From contig CAVULO010000011.1 in NCBI GenBank assembly GCA_963742345.1, forward strand, positions 310,001-374,000: DNA of 64,000 nt. The letters run 5' to 3'. This document shows, one piece after another, positions 51,969-61,384 of the stretch. The notes below the pieces were generated by a model. The model was not told the origin of the DNA. It did not search any database and saw only the letters and a list, made by a program, of their open reading frames with translations. Source of the stretch: Pseudolabrys sp963742345 (GTDB lineage: Bacteria > Pseudomonadota > Alphaproteobacteria > Rhizobiales > Xanthobacteraceae). How positions within the stretch are numbered: the first letter of the stretch is position 1; each line of letters begins with the position of its first letter. The position numbers were made by a program, and so were the translations under genes.

Positions 51969-52882
51969 GGTGGTCCCTCAGCTTCGCGTGTCCGGGCAAG
52001 CCCGAGCTGGCGCTCGCGCCAGATTACGAACAGTCCGGCAGCCGCAACGATCACCGCGCCGACATACACCAACGTGTCCGGCAGTTCCCCAAACAGCCAG
52101 TAGCCGAGCAACAGCGCCCATAGCATCGACGAGTAGTCAAAGGGCGCGACTACCGAGGCAGCCGCGTAGCGATAGCTTTCGGTCAACAGGATATGCGCGA
52201 GCCCGCCCAGGATCCCAAGCGCAATGAGCGCGGCGAGCTCGCGCGCGTTCGGCGAATGCCAGGCAAACGGCAGTGTCAGCGCTCCGGCAATTGCGCACAC
52301 CAGCGAGAAATAGAACACGATGGAAGATGTCGTCTCGCTCTGCGTAAGCCGCCGGGTCTGGATCACGGTGCCAGCGTTGCAGACAGCCGCGGTAACGGCA
52401 AACAACGAGCCGACCGTCGCCGCCGTGCCGCCAAGTCCTGCATAAGTGCCAACATCAAAATGCGGGATGAGCATTACCATCACGCCGGCAAAGCCGATCA
52501 ACACCGCCGACCAACGATAGATGCGCACGCGCTCCTTCAGCACGATGGCGGCAAGCGCCACGGTAATGAGTGGCGACGCAAATGAAATGGCGGTTGCGTC
52601 GGCAAGCGGCAGCCGTGTGAGCGCCGAAAAGTTCGTGAACATGCCGCAAACGCTGAGCATGCCACGGCCGAGCTGCCCGAATGGGCGGCCCGTGCGCACC
52701 GCGGAGGCAAGCTCGCCGCGAATAGCATAGACCACCACGACCGGCACGATCGCGAAGGCACTGCGGAAAAACACCATTTGCCCGATCGGCGCCACATCGC
52801 CCAGCTGGCGCACGAGCGCAGACATTGCGGCAAACAGCAGCGCGGAAATCAGTTTGAGGCCAATAGCTTTGAATGGATGCAT
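51965..52882 (-). CDS. DMT-superfamily (EamA) transporter
   Basis: The 305-residue protein has ten predicted membrane helices in two EamA repeats; visible segments include LKLISALLFAAMSALVRQLG, TRLPLADATAISFASPLITV, AAASVVAPFDYSSMLWALLL and LVYVGAVIVAAAGLFVIW. EamA proteins mostly export amino acids or metabolites. Its neighbour across the stop is a lone Lrp ligand domain, and Lrp-type regulators often control amino-acid exporters, so the pair could be functionally linked; this is inference. Confidence 0.9.
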   Translation of the reverse strand: MHPFKAIGLKLISALLFAAMSALVRQLGDVAPIGQMVFFRSAFAIVPVVVVYAIRGELASAVRTGRPFGQLGRGMLSVCGMFTNFSALTRLPLADATAISFASPLITVALAAIVLKERVRIYRWSAVLIGFAGVMVMLIPHFDVGTYAGLGGTAATVGSLFAVTAAVCNAGTVIQTRRLTQSETTSSIVFYFSLVCAIAGALTLPFAWHSPNARELAALIALGILGGLAHILLTESYRYAAASVVAPFDYSSMLWALLLGYWLFGELPDTLVYVGAVIVAAAGLFVIWRERQLGLARTREAEGPP

Positions 52883-53027
52883 GGGCCAGTCGGGCGATTC
52901 GCCGATACATAACGACGATGGCCGGGAAAGCTACCGCAAGTCGAGCGCCCACGGCTTGCGACGTTCATAAATGCGAAAGCCGGGCAAGCCCGACTTCCGA
53001 TACCAGGCAGACAAACGGAATGCCCGG

Positions 53028-53921
53028 CTATTTTGGCGCGGGCAGTGACTTGAGATAAACCGCTATGGCTTCGCGATCGGCGGCGCTCAGTTGCCTGGTA
53101 TTGGCCACGACCTCCACCATCGGGCCGCCGACGCGATCGGAATCCGGCGTCATGCCGGTATCAAGCGTCTCGACGAAATCCTCAACTTTCCAATCGTGCA
53201 GCTTGCCCTGCGTGATATCGGGCACGCCACCCTGCCCTGCCGGGCTTTGGCCGCCCGTGAACCGGCGGCTGGCGACGATGGCGCCGAGCAGATTTCTCGG
53301 CGAGTGGCATTCGGCACAATGGCCGGGACCATTGACGAGATAAGCGCCGCGATTCCATTGCGCGGATTGCGCGGGATCAGGGTTGAAGGTTTTTCCGTCG
53401 AGAAACAGCAACTTCCACACCCCGAGAGTTTGGCGAATATTGAATGGAAATGGCAGGTCGTGGTCACGCACTCTGCCCGAGATCGCCGGCAAAGTTTTCA
53501 GATAGGCGAATAAATCGCGCAAATCATCGAGCCGCATATGCTGATACGAAGTGTATGGCAGCGCCGGATAAAGATGCTCACCCGTGGGCGATGTACCTTT
53601 TACCATGGCAGTGACGAATTGCGCTTCGTTCCAGCCACCGATGCCATCCTTGGCATCAGAAGAAATATTCGGCACATAAAACACGCCAAACGGCGAATTG
53701 AGCGCCAGGCCTCCACCCAGCCGGGTGCCGTCTTTCTGGTTCGGGACCGCATGACAGGAGGAGCAGCCGCCGATCAGGAACATCGTACGCCCATTGGCGA
53801 TGTTCGGCGTATGTGGCGCGAGAGCACTCGCCGGAATCGTTGCCGGAATGGTGAAATACCAGAGTGCGGGCGCACCAATAGCGACCACCACAATGGCAAT
53901 GACGACAAACTTACGGAGCAT
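53028..53921 (-). CDS. Dihaem c-type cytochrome
   Basis: The 297-residue product has an N-terminal membrane anchor (about 5-24, VVIAIVVVAIGAPALWYF) and two CxxCH haem sites: CSSCH (53-57) and CAECH (202-206), with later Met/His candidates for axial ligands. It matches cytochrome subunits of membrane-bound or periplasmic dehydrogenases. It lies 64 nt after a cytochrome c' gene, both downstream of a molybdenum hydroxylase large subunit on the same strand, and may accept its electrons. Confidence 0.88.
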   Translation of the reverse strand: MLRKFVVIAIVVVAIGAPALWYFTIPATIPASALAPHTPNIANGRTMFLIGGCSSCHAVPNQKDGTRLGGGLALNSPFGVFYVPNISSDAKDGIGGWNEAQFVTAMVKGTSPTGEHLYPALPYTSYQHMRLDDLRDLFAYLKTLPAISGRVRDHDLPFPFNIRQTLGVWKLLFLDGKTFNPDPAQSAQWNRGAYLVNGPGHCAECHSPRNLLGAIVASRRFTGGQSPAGQGGVPDITQGKLHDWKVEDFVETLDTGMTPDSDRVGGPMVEVVANTRQLSAADREAIAVYLKSLPAPK

Positions 53922-53985
53922 CCGGCAGGTTCCGCGGTCGACAAGACTTCAGGCTAGCAATATCGCCAGGCTTTAGCCGCAGCCT

Positions 53986-54435
53986 TTATTGCTTCGACAG
54001 GCGATATTCCTTGTGGCAACTGTCGCACGCGTTCCCGACCGCCGGAATAGCGGCGCGAAGTCCGTCCAGTGAGGCTTTAGCCTTATCGCGGTTTTCTGCG
54101 ACAGCTTTGCCAAAATCCGCAGCTTTGGCGTCGAAGTCGGCTTTCGTTACCCAAATCTTCGAGGAGGCGCGGGTCTTTTGGCCAGTCTTAGAATCGTCCG
54201 GAAAAAGACCGGGCAACTTTTTCGCTGTATCGGCCCATTGGGCGAAGGCAGCGTCGACTTTGGCCGCATCGAACGGGGCCTGACCTCGCATCATGTGAAC
54301 GGCTATTTCCGCGTTGTCTTGGTTCCCTTTCATCAGGGCCATACGCGCCGCAATCGGATCAGATTGTGCGACCACCGCACCCGCTCCAAGCACAACGATG
54401 ACTAAAGCGAGAGCCGCTCCAGCAGTTCGTCCCAT
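53986..54435 (-). CDS. Cytochrome c' / c-556 family protein
   Basis: The 149-residue product has a signal peptide (ending VVA-QS) and the four-helix cytochrome c' pattern with the haem site CDSCH (137-141) close to the C-terminus. Cytochromes c' bind NO or CO at a five-coordinate haem and protect against nitrosative stress; six-coordinate c-556 relatives carry electrons. MALMKGNQDN near residue 32 holds a Met that could be the sixth ligand. It is between the Mo-hydroxylase gene and a dihaem cytochrome gene. Confidence 0.85.
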   Translation of the reverse strand: MGRTAGAALALVIVVLGAGAVVAQSDPIAARMALMKGNQDNAEIAVHMMRGQAPFDAAKVDAAFAQWADTAKKLPGLFPDDSKTGQKTRASSKIWVTKADFDAKAADFGKAVAENRDKAKASLDGLRAAIPAVGNACDSCHKEYRLSKQ

Positions 54436-54530
54436 TGCATTTTCTCTCTTTTTATCCGGCAGTTACCGATCTGACAAACACTTGGTCCATAAGCATTATT
54501 CCGCTTCCGACCACACCTCACCGTCCCGCT

Positions 54531-54548
54531 GATCACGAATTCGTGATC
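54531..54548. promoter_or_regulatory. Perfect 18-bp palindrome
   Basis: GATCACGAATTCGTGATC is its own reverse complement. It lies between the Mo-hydroxylase stop (54557) and the cytochrome c' start (54435). With no T-run it does not look like a terminator, so an operator for the cytochrome genes is more likely. Confidence 0.45.
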
Positions 54549-54556
54549 GACGGTTT

Positions 54557-56854
54557 TTAAGCCGCAGCCGATTTTTGCCCAGCGCGGACCGCTTCCCAAA
54601 CCCGCTGCGGTGTCGCCGGCATATCGATATGGCGAATTCGGTAGGCGCGCCAAAGCGCGTCGACGATCGCATTCATGACTGCAGGACACGAACCGATGGC
54701 ACCCGCTTCACCCGCGCCCTTGACGCCAAGCGGATTCGTCTTGCACGCCACGTTGCGTGTCTCGAACACGAAGTCAGGTACATGTTCGGCTCGCGGCATG
54801 GCGTAATCCATGAAGCTCGCGCTGAGCAGCTGGCCGCTTGCAGGATCGTAGACTGTGTCTTCCATCAACGCCTGGCCGATACCCTGAACCGCACCGCCGT
54901 GCACCTGGCCCGCGAGCAGTAAGGGATTAAGCGTCGCGCCGAAGTCGTCGACAACAACGTACCGCACGATGTTTGTTTTTCCGGTATCGGGATCGACCTC
55001 AACCTCGGCAATGTGCGTACCATTTGGATAAGTTGGCGGTTCGACGCTGAATTCTTCCGTCGCGCGCAACTTGTCGGGTGTGGCGCGCGGATGTGCCGTA
55101 AGATCAGCGAAGGATACTGTGCGATCGGTACCGGCGATACGCACCGTCCCATCCACAATCTCCAAGTCACTTGCCGCAGCCTCCAAAGCATCGGCAGCGA
55201 TCTCTTTGATTTGCTCGGCGAGCTTTTTTGTCGCGCGGTCAACAGAAACTCCACCGACCGGAATGGAGCTCGACCCGCCAGTGCCCGCGCCACTCTTGAT
55301 ACGGTCGGTGTCGCCCTGAATCACGCGCACGCGTTCGGGCGGCAGGTCGAGCCGCTCGGCAACAAGTTGAGCGTAGGAGGTAGCATGTCCCTGGCCAGTC
55401 GATTGCGAGCCTATCAACAAAGTCACGCCCCCGTCACGATCAAGCGTAAGCGCTGCGGTCTCCGGACCGTTGTTGCCGCAAGCCTCGATGTAAGTTGCGA
55501 TGCCGATGCCCCGCAGCCGGCCAGCGCGTTTGGATTGCGTCACGCGCTTGTTAAAGCCGTCCCAATCAACAAGCTCCTGAGCGCGTGCGAGCGTGCCTGC
55601 AAAATCACCGGAATCGTAAATCTTTCCCGTCGGCGTTTTGTACGGCAGCGCCCTCGGTTTGATCAGATTTTTCCGGCGCAGCGCGTCGGGTGCAATGTCG
55701 AGATCATGCGCCACCGCATCGACAACGCGCTCGATCAGATAAGACGCTTCCGGCCGCCCGGCACCGCGATAGGCGTCGACCGGAACAGTGTTGGTATAGG
55801 CCGCACGCAGTCGAATGTGGGCAACCGGAATATCGTACGAGCCCGTTGCCATACCGACGCCAAGCCACGGGATGTAGGGCGCGTAGCACGACAAATAGGC
55901 GCCCATGTCGGCAATGATGTCGAGTTCGAGCGCGAGGAAACGCCCCTTCTCGTCGACGGCCAGCCGCGCTGTGGAGATATTGTCGCGGCCGTGGCTGTCG
56001 CCGAGAAAATGCTCGGTCCGATCGCAGATCCATCTAACGGGACGGCGCAGCCGTTCAGCCGCGACGCCGGCAAGCGCATATTCGCGATAAGGAAACAGCT
56101 TTGTACCAAAGCCACCGCCGACGTCGGGCGTAACCACCCGCATTTTCTCCGGCGGTAACTTCATAACGCCGCCGATGATGTCACGGATTATATGGCTGCC
56201 TTGGCTGCCGAGCGTCAACGTATAGCGGTCCCCATCGTATTCGGCGACGACGCCTCGGGTATCGAGGTAGTTTGTCACCAGCCGTTGGTTGACGATGGTC
56301 AATTCGACAACATGCGCGGCCTTGGCGAAAACCTCTGTGGTTGCGCGGGCATCGCCGACCTCGGTCTCGAAAGCAAGATTGCTGGGCCGATCTGCCCACA
56401 CTTTCGGTGCATTTGGCTTGAGCGCGGCGACGGCACCGATAACGTGTGGCAGCGTCTGCCAGTCGATTTCAACCGCTTCCGCCGCGTCCTTCGCAGCATC
56501 GATATTGTCGGCGACCACAAAGGCAACGGCATCTCCAACATGCCGCACCACGTCCTTGGCGAGGATCGGATAGTCCGGGACCTTGATGTCAACGTCCGGA
56601 AGCACGCCGGGAGTTGGCAACGGTCCCAACGCGGAAATATCTGCGGCGGTCAAAATCAAACGCACGCCCGGCAGCGCCCGCACGCGCGCGAGGTCACCGA
56701 TGCGGAAACGAGCATGGGCATGCGGCGAGCGCACCACAACCGCATGTAGCGGCTTGGTCGGTGAAATATCAGCGATGTAGCGCCCCGCCCCGCGCAAAAG
56801 CGGATCATCCTCTTTGCGCGTGAGCGGCTGGCCAAATCCAAACTTCATCGCCAT
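54557..56854 (-). CDS. Molybdenum hydroxylase large subunit (xanthine dehydrogenase/CoxL family, form-II-like)
   Basis: The 765-residue product starts FGFGQPLTRKEDDPLLRGAG and contains VVRSPHAHA, VVTPDVGGGFGTK, AYRGAGRPEA (about 365-374) and the catalytic GAGEAGAIG with Glu 716, which together identify a Mo-MCD cofactor-binding subunit. AYRGAGR is the form II signature rather than the true CO dehydrogenase AYxCSFR. The usual partners, a 2Fe-2S small and an FAD medium subunit, are absent nearby; two cytochrome c genes follow on the same strand. It lies 30 nt after the RND permease gene. Confidence 0.9.
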   Translation of the reverse strand: MAMKFGFGQPLTRKEDDPLLRGAGRYIADISPTKPLHAVVVRSPHAHARFRIGDLARVRALPGVRLILTAADISALGPLPTPGVLPDVDIKVPDYPILAKDVVRHVGDAVAFVVADNIDAAKDAAEAVEIDWQTLPHVIGAVAALKPNAPKVWADRPSNLAFETEVGDARATTEVFAKAAHVVELTIVNQRLVTNYLDTRGVVAEYDGDRYTLTLGSQGSHIIRDIIGGVMKLPPEKMRVVTPDVGGGFGTKLFPYREYALAGVAAERLRRPVRWICDRTEHFLGDSHGRDNISTARLAVDEKGRFLALELDIIADMGAYLSCYAPYIPWLGVGMATGSYDIPVAHIRLRAAYTNTVPVDAYRGAGRPEASYLIERVVDAVAHDLDIAPDALRRKNLIKPRALPYKTPTGKIYDSGDFAGTLARAQELVDWDGFNKRVTQSKRAGRLRGIGIATYIEACGNNGPETAALTLDRDGGVTLLIGSQSTGQGHATSYAQLVAERLDLPPERVRVIQGDTDRIKSGAGTGGSSSIPVGGVSVDRATKKLAEQIKEIAADALEAAASDLEIVDGTVRIAGTDRTVSFADLTAHPRATPDKLRATEEFSVEPPTYPNGTHIAEVEVDPDTGKTNIVRYVVVDDFGATLNPLLLAGQVHGGAVQGIGQALMEDTVYDPASGQLLSASFMDYAMPRAEHVPDFVFETRNVACKTNPLGVKGAGEAGAIGSCPAVMNAIVDALWRAYRIRHIDMPATPQRVWEAVRAGQKSAAA

Positions 56855-56884
56855 TTTCGGACCGCCTCGGATGCCGTGAATTTA

Positions 56885-59800
56885 TTACTTGGCGGGTCGC
56901 CGCTGCTGACGGCGCCCGGCAAAGCGCAACGCCAGCCAGCGCGAGACCACGTAGAATACCGGCGTAAAGATTAGACCGAAGGCGGTGACGCCGATCATGC
57001 CGGAAAACACCGCGGTGCCGAGTGTCTGCCGCAGTTCGGCGCCAGCGCCGACAGCCCAGACCAGCGGCGTCACACCAAAAATAAAGGCAAAGGACGTCAT
57101 CAGGATTGGCCGCAACCGCAAGTGCGCCGCCTCGACGGCAGCGTCGAAGCTATTACGGCCGCCATCTTCGAGCTGCTTTGCAAACTCGATGATGAGAATG
57201 GCGTTTTTGGCCGCAAGGCCGATAAGCACTACGAACCCTACTTGCGTGAGAATATTGTTGTCCTGGCCACGCAACACGACGCCGACGATAGACGCTATGA
57301 GGCACATGGGAACGATAAGGATGACGGCGAGCGGAAGCGTCAGACTCTCAAATTGCGCCGCCAAAACGAGGAAAACAAACACCACCGCGAGCACAAAGGC
57401 GAAAGTCGAGGTGCTGCCCGCGCGGATTTGCTGAAAGGCGAGCGTCGTCCATTCGTAAGAGAAACCGGGTGGTAGTGTCTGCGCCGCAAGCTGCTCCATA
57501 ATCTTGATTGCCTGGCCCTGGCTGTAGCCGGGTGCTGCCGCGCCATCCAGTTCGGCGGCCGGATAAAGATTATAGCGCGGTACACGGTAAGGCGCGGTGA
57601 TCGTGCGCACCGTCGTGAAAGCGCCGAGCGGTACCGTTTCACCGCTGTTATTGCGTACGCGGATCCTCAGTACATCGCTGGTGCTACTGCGATTTTCGGC
57701 GCCCGCCTGCGCCACGACCCGGAAGGTGCGGCCGAACAGATTGAAGTCGTTCACATAGGCCGAACCAAGATAAATCTGCAGCGCCGCGAACACGTCCGGC
57801 ACATTGATGCCGAGCAACTGCGCTTTGGTGCGGTCAATGTCGAGATAAAGCTGCGGCGTCGTGTTCTCGAACAGAGAGTAAACCTGGAGCAGCCCGGGGG
57901 TCTGCGCCGCCTTCCCCATTATTGCGTAAACAGCGCCCTGTAAGGCCTGCGAGCCGTGGCCGGCGCGATCCTCGACCATCATGCGGAAGCCGCCGGCATT
58001 GCCGATGCCGGAGACCGGTGGCGGCGCCGCAACGAAAATCAAGCCGTCATGAATCGCCGAGAGGCGCTGGAAAAGCTGCCCTTAAATCGCGGCAGCCGAT
58101 TGCCGCGGGTCTTGCGCTCGCTTCTCGAATGGATCGAGCGTCACGAACACCGCGCCCGCATTGGGTGCGTTGGTGAAAGTGGCGCCGGAGAAGCCGACGA
58201 TATTCACGGCATGGGCGATTCCGGGTACGGAAAGCGCAATTTCGACGGCCTGGCGGTTAACCTCGTCAGTGCGCGCCAGCGAAGCCGCCGGCGGAAGCTG
58301 TGTAACGATGATGAGATAGCCGCGGTCGAGCTGCGGAATGAAGCCGATCGGCGTCTTACGGAACTCGTTCAAGCCGAATGCTATGACGCCGGCATAGACC
58401 AACAACATCAGCACGGCGATACGAACGAGCTTCGCCGTGAGCTTTCCGTAACCGTGCGTAAGCATATCGAAGTAGTGGTTGAACATGCCGAAGAACGCGT
58501 GGATCGGCTTGCTCCACCAATGTCCGTCCTCGATCTCGCGGTGCGGCTTGAGCAGCAGCGCGCACAGCGCCGGCGACAGCGTTAGCGACACGATCAATGA
58601 GATGATGGTGGCGCCCGCGATCGTGAGCGCGAACTGCCGGTAGAATTGCCCGGATATGCCGGTAATGAAGGCAGACGGAATGAACACCGACGATAACACC
58701 AGCGCGATCGCTATCAGTGCGGCGCCGACTTCGTCCATGCTCTTGACTGCGGCGTCGTGCGGGCTGAGGCCCGCCTCGATGTTACGTTCGACATTCTCCA
58801 CCACGACGATGGCATCGTCGACCACGATGCCGATCGCCAGCACGAGGCCGAACAGGGACAGGTTGTTGAGCGTGAAGCCGAACATCGCCATGAAAAAGAA
58901 AGTGCCGATGAGTGATACCGGAATGGCCACGATCGGAATGATCGCCGCGCGCCATGTTTGCAGGAATAGGATAACCACAAGCACGACGAGGATAATCGCC
59001 TCGCCGATAGTGGATTCCACCGCTTCCACAGATTGCTGGATGAACTGCGTCGGGTTGTAGACGATGTCATATTTCAGGCCGGGCGGGAAACGCTTGGCCA
59101 TCTCGTCCATTGCGCTCTGAATGGCCTTCGCCGTCGCCAAAGCATTAGAGCCGGGCCGCTGGAAAACGCCGAGCGCAATCGCCGGATTGAGGTCGAGATA
59201 GGAATTGGTCGAATAGTCCTGCGCCGCAAGTTCGACTGTTGCGATATCCTTCACCCGAACGACGGCGTTCGCCGTCTGTTTGACGACGATATTGCTGAAT
59301 TCCTCCGTGCTGGTGAGCCGGCCGAGCGTCTGCACCGAGATCTGAAATGCACCCGGCTTGTCGACTGGCGGCTGATTGAGCACGCCTGAGGCGACCTGTA
59401 CGTTCTGGCCTTGCAGCGCGAGGACGACGTCATTGGCTGTCAGGCCGAGTGATTGCAGACGGTCGGGGTCGAGCCAGGCGCGCATGGCGTAGTCGCGGCT
59501 TCCAAACACGGTTATCGATCCCACGCCGTCAACGCGCGTCAGCGCGTCAACGATCTCGATGGTGGCGTAGTTGGAAATAAACAGCGTGTCGCGCGATTTG
59601 TCCGGCGAATAGAGATGCACGACCATCATGAGATCGGGCGAACTCTTGTTGACGGTGACGCCGATGTTTCGCACGTCGGCCGGCAGGCGCGGCTGTGCGA
59701 TGGCGACGCGGTTCTGCACCTGCACCTGCGCTATATCGAGATTGGTGCCGATGTCGAAGCTAACCGCAATCGAAAAACGGCCGTCGCCGGTCGAATTCGA

Positions 59801-60043
59801 CGTTAGATAGATCATATTCTCGACGCCGTTGATCTGCTGTTCAATCGGCGTCACGACCGTAGCGGCTACTACGTCGGCGCTGGCGCCGGGGTATTGGCCC
59901 GTTACTGTGATGGTTGGCGGTGCGATTTCCGGATATTGCGCGACCGGCAGGCGGAAGAATGCGACGCCGCCGAGAATCACGAAAATGATCGATACCACCG
60001 AAGCGAAAATCGGTCGGTCGATGAAGAAGTGCGAAATGCGCAT
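56885..60043 (-). pseudogene. RND efflux permease (AcrB/MexB family) gene interrupted by an in-frame stop
   Basis: The reading frame from 60043 to 56885 encodes 1052 residues, the usual AcrB length, but codon 654 (58082-58084) is TAA. Both sides are intact: MRISHFFIDRPIFASVVSII, the proton-relay DD in GIVVDDAIVVVEN, and after the stop LFQRLSAIHDGLIF and the relay Lys in VLIGLAAKNAILIIEF. The stop sits in the porter domain where relatives have a sense codon; CAA to TAA is the simplest change. The second part could start only at a TTG without a ribosome site. It follows its adaptor gene by 17 nt. No outer membrane factor is adjacent. Confidence 0.85.
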
Positions 60044-60060
60044 AGGGTCGCTTCGCCCTG

Positions 60061-61281
60061 CTACTTGGCGGGCGGCGGCGAGCCGCCCGCAGCGCTCGGC
60101 GCAGCAGGCTTTGCGCCCTGCTCCTCCGGCCGAACCTTCTGGCCCGGGCGCGCCTGCATAAGCCCGCTGACCACGATGCGATCGTCGGGCCCGATACCAT
60201 CCTTGATGACGCGCAGGTTGTCGGCCGTCAGCTGGCCGAGCGTTACGTATTTTTGACGCGCCGTATCCTGCTCGTCGATGACCACAACGTATCTGCGCGC
60301 CTGCTCGGTGCTGATGGCAGCGTCGGGAACAAGCAGGCCCTCGTATGGCGGCGACCCGGGCACGCGCACTCGAGCGAACATGCCGGGCGTGAACACCTCA
60401 TTCGGGTTTGCAAATACCGCCCGACCACGGATTGTGCCCGTCGAGCGGTCGATCACGTTATCGACGAAATCCATGCGGCCCTTGTGATCGAAATCGCTCT
60501 CGTCGATCAGCTTTAGCGCGACTGGAACGCTGGTGTTGCGGCTGGCCACATCCTGCCCTTTGGTCGCCAGCCGTTCATAACGGAGATAGGAAGCTTCATC
60601 GAAAGTGAACTCAAAATAGATCGGATCGGTCGAAACAATGGTGGCGAGCATTGTGGTGTTGCCGCCGGTGCCGCCGGTGACGAGGTTGCCTGGGGAGACG
60701 CGCCGGTCGCCAATGCGGCCATTGACCGGTGCGCGCAATTCGGTGAATTCCATGTCGAGCTCGGCCTGGCGTACTGCCGCCTCGTTATTGCTCACCGAGG
60801 CCTTGGCGTTGCGGAAGGCTTGCGCGCGCTGCTCGAAAGTCTGGTCGGTGATGGTCTTGTCACGGACGAGCTGCTGCCCGCGCGTGTAGTCGGATTCGGT
60901 GAATGCCTGATTGGATTGTGCCTGCACCAGGTTGGCGCGCGCCTGATCGAGTGTGTTCTGAAACGGTCGCTTGTCGATGGTAAACAGCAGGTCGCCCTGT
61001 TTGACGATCTGTCCGTCTTTGAAATGCAGACCCTCGAGATAGCCCGAGACCCGCGCGCGCACCTCGACCGAGTTTATGGCCGTGAAGCGGCCGACGTATT
61101 CGTCATAATCGAACACCGTGCGCTTGAGCGGCTTTGCCACGGTGACCGCCGGCGGGGGCGGACCGCCTTGCTGCTGGCGCTCACCGCAGCTTACGACCAA
61201 GGTCGCAATCGCTAATGGAACTGCGAGCCTTCGTGCGTCACGCATCAAAGAAAATGATGAAACGAGCCGTATCGGATTCAT
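60061..61281 (-). CDS. RND efflux periplasmic adaptor (MexA/AcrA family)
   Basis: The 406-residue lipoprotein-type adaptor (leader ending VVSC) has the lipoyl halves VRARVSGYLEGLHFKDGQIV and FTELRAPVNGRIGDRRVSPG around a helical hairpin (about 110-165), then beta-barrel and membrane-proximal domains (FEFTFDEASYLRYERLA, GTIRGRAVFANPNEVFTPGM). AGGAATTC precedes the ATG. It bridges the RND permease and an outer membrane channel. It is the first gene of the pump operon, whose permease gene carries a stop codon. Confidence 0.95.
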   Translation of the reverse strand: MNPIRLVSSFSLMRDARRLAVPLAIATLVVSCGERQQQGGPPPPAVTVAKPLKRTVFDYDEYVGRFTAINSVEVRARVSGYLEGLHFKDGQIVKQGDLLFTIDKRPFQNTLDQARANLVQAQSNQAFTESDYTRGQQLVRDKTITDQTFEQRAQAFRNAKASVSNNEAAVRQAELDMEFTELRAPVNGRIGDRRVSPGNLVTGGTGGNTTMLATIVSTDPIYFEFTFDEASYLRYERLATKGQDVASRNTSVPVALKLIDESDFDHKGRMDFVDNVIDRSTGTIRGRAVFANPNEVFTPGMFARVRVPGSPPYEGLLVPDAAISTEQARRYVVVIDEQDTARQKYVTLGQLTADNLRVIKDGIGPDDRIVVSGLMQARPGQKVRPEEQGAKPAAPSAAGGSPPPAK

Positions 61282-61384
61282 GAATTCCTGCAGCGAAAAA
61301 GTAGCTGACGCGGCATGTCCCCATAGCGTCGGGAGGGAGCTATGTCCACCTCATGCAATCGGCAAGAGTACAAGAAATGTTGAT

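Noticed and set aside
55013..56158. A 381-codon plus-strand frame inside the Mo-hydroxylase region
   Set aside because: It runs antisense across the cofactor motifs of a clear gene and shows no family features.
54557..56854. Aerobic CO dehydrogenase large subunit
   Set aside because: The active-site loop is AYRGAGR (form II) and lacks the Cys-containing AYxCSFR loop of true CO dehydrogenase; partner subunits are also absent.
56885..58042. Separate C-terminal RND gene starting at 58042
   Set aside because: It is in the same frame as the upstream part, would need a TTG without a ribosome site, and lacks the N-terminal half of a transporter. A single gene with a premature stop explains it better.
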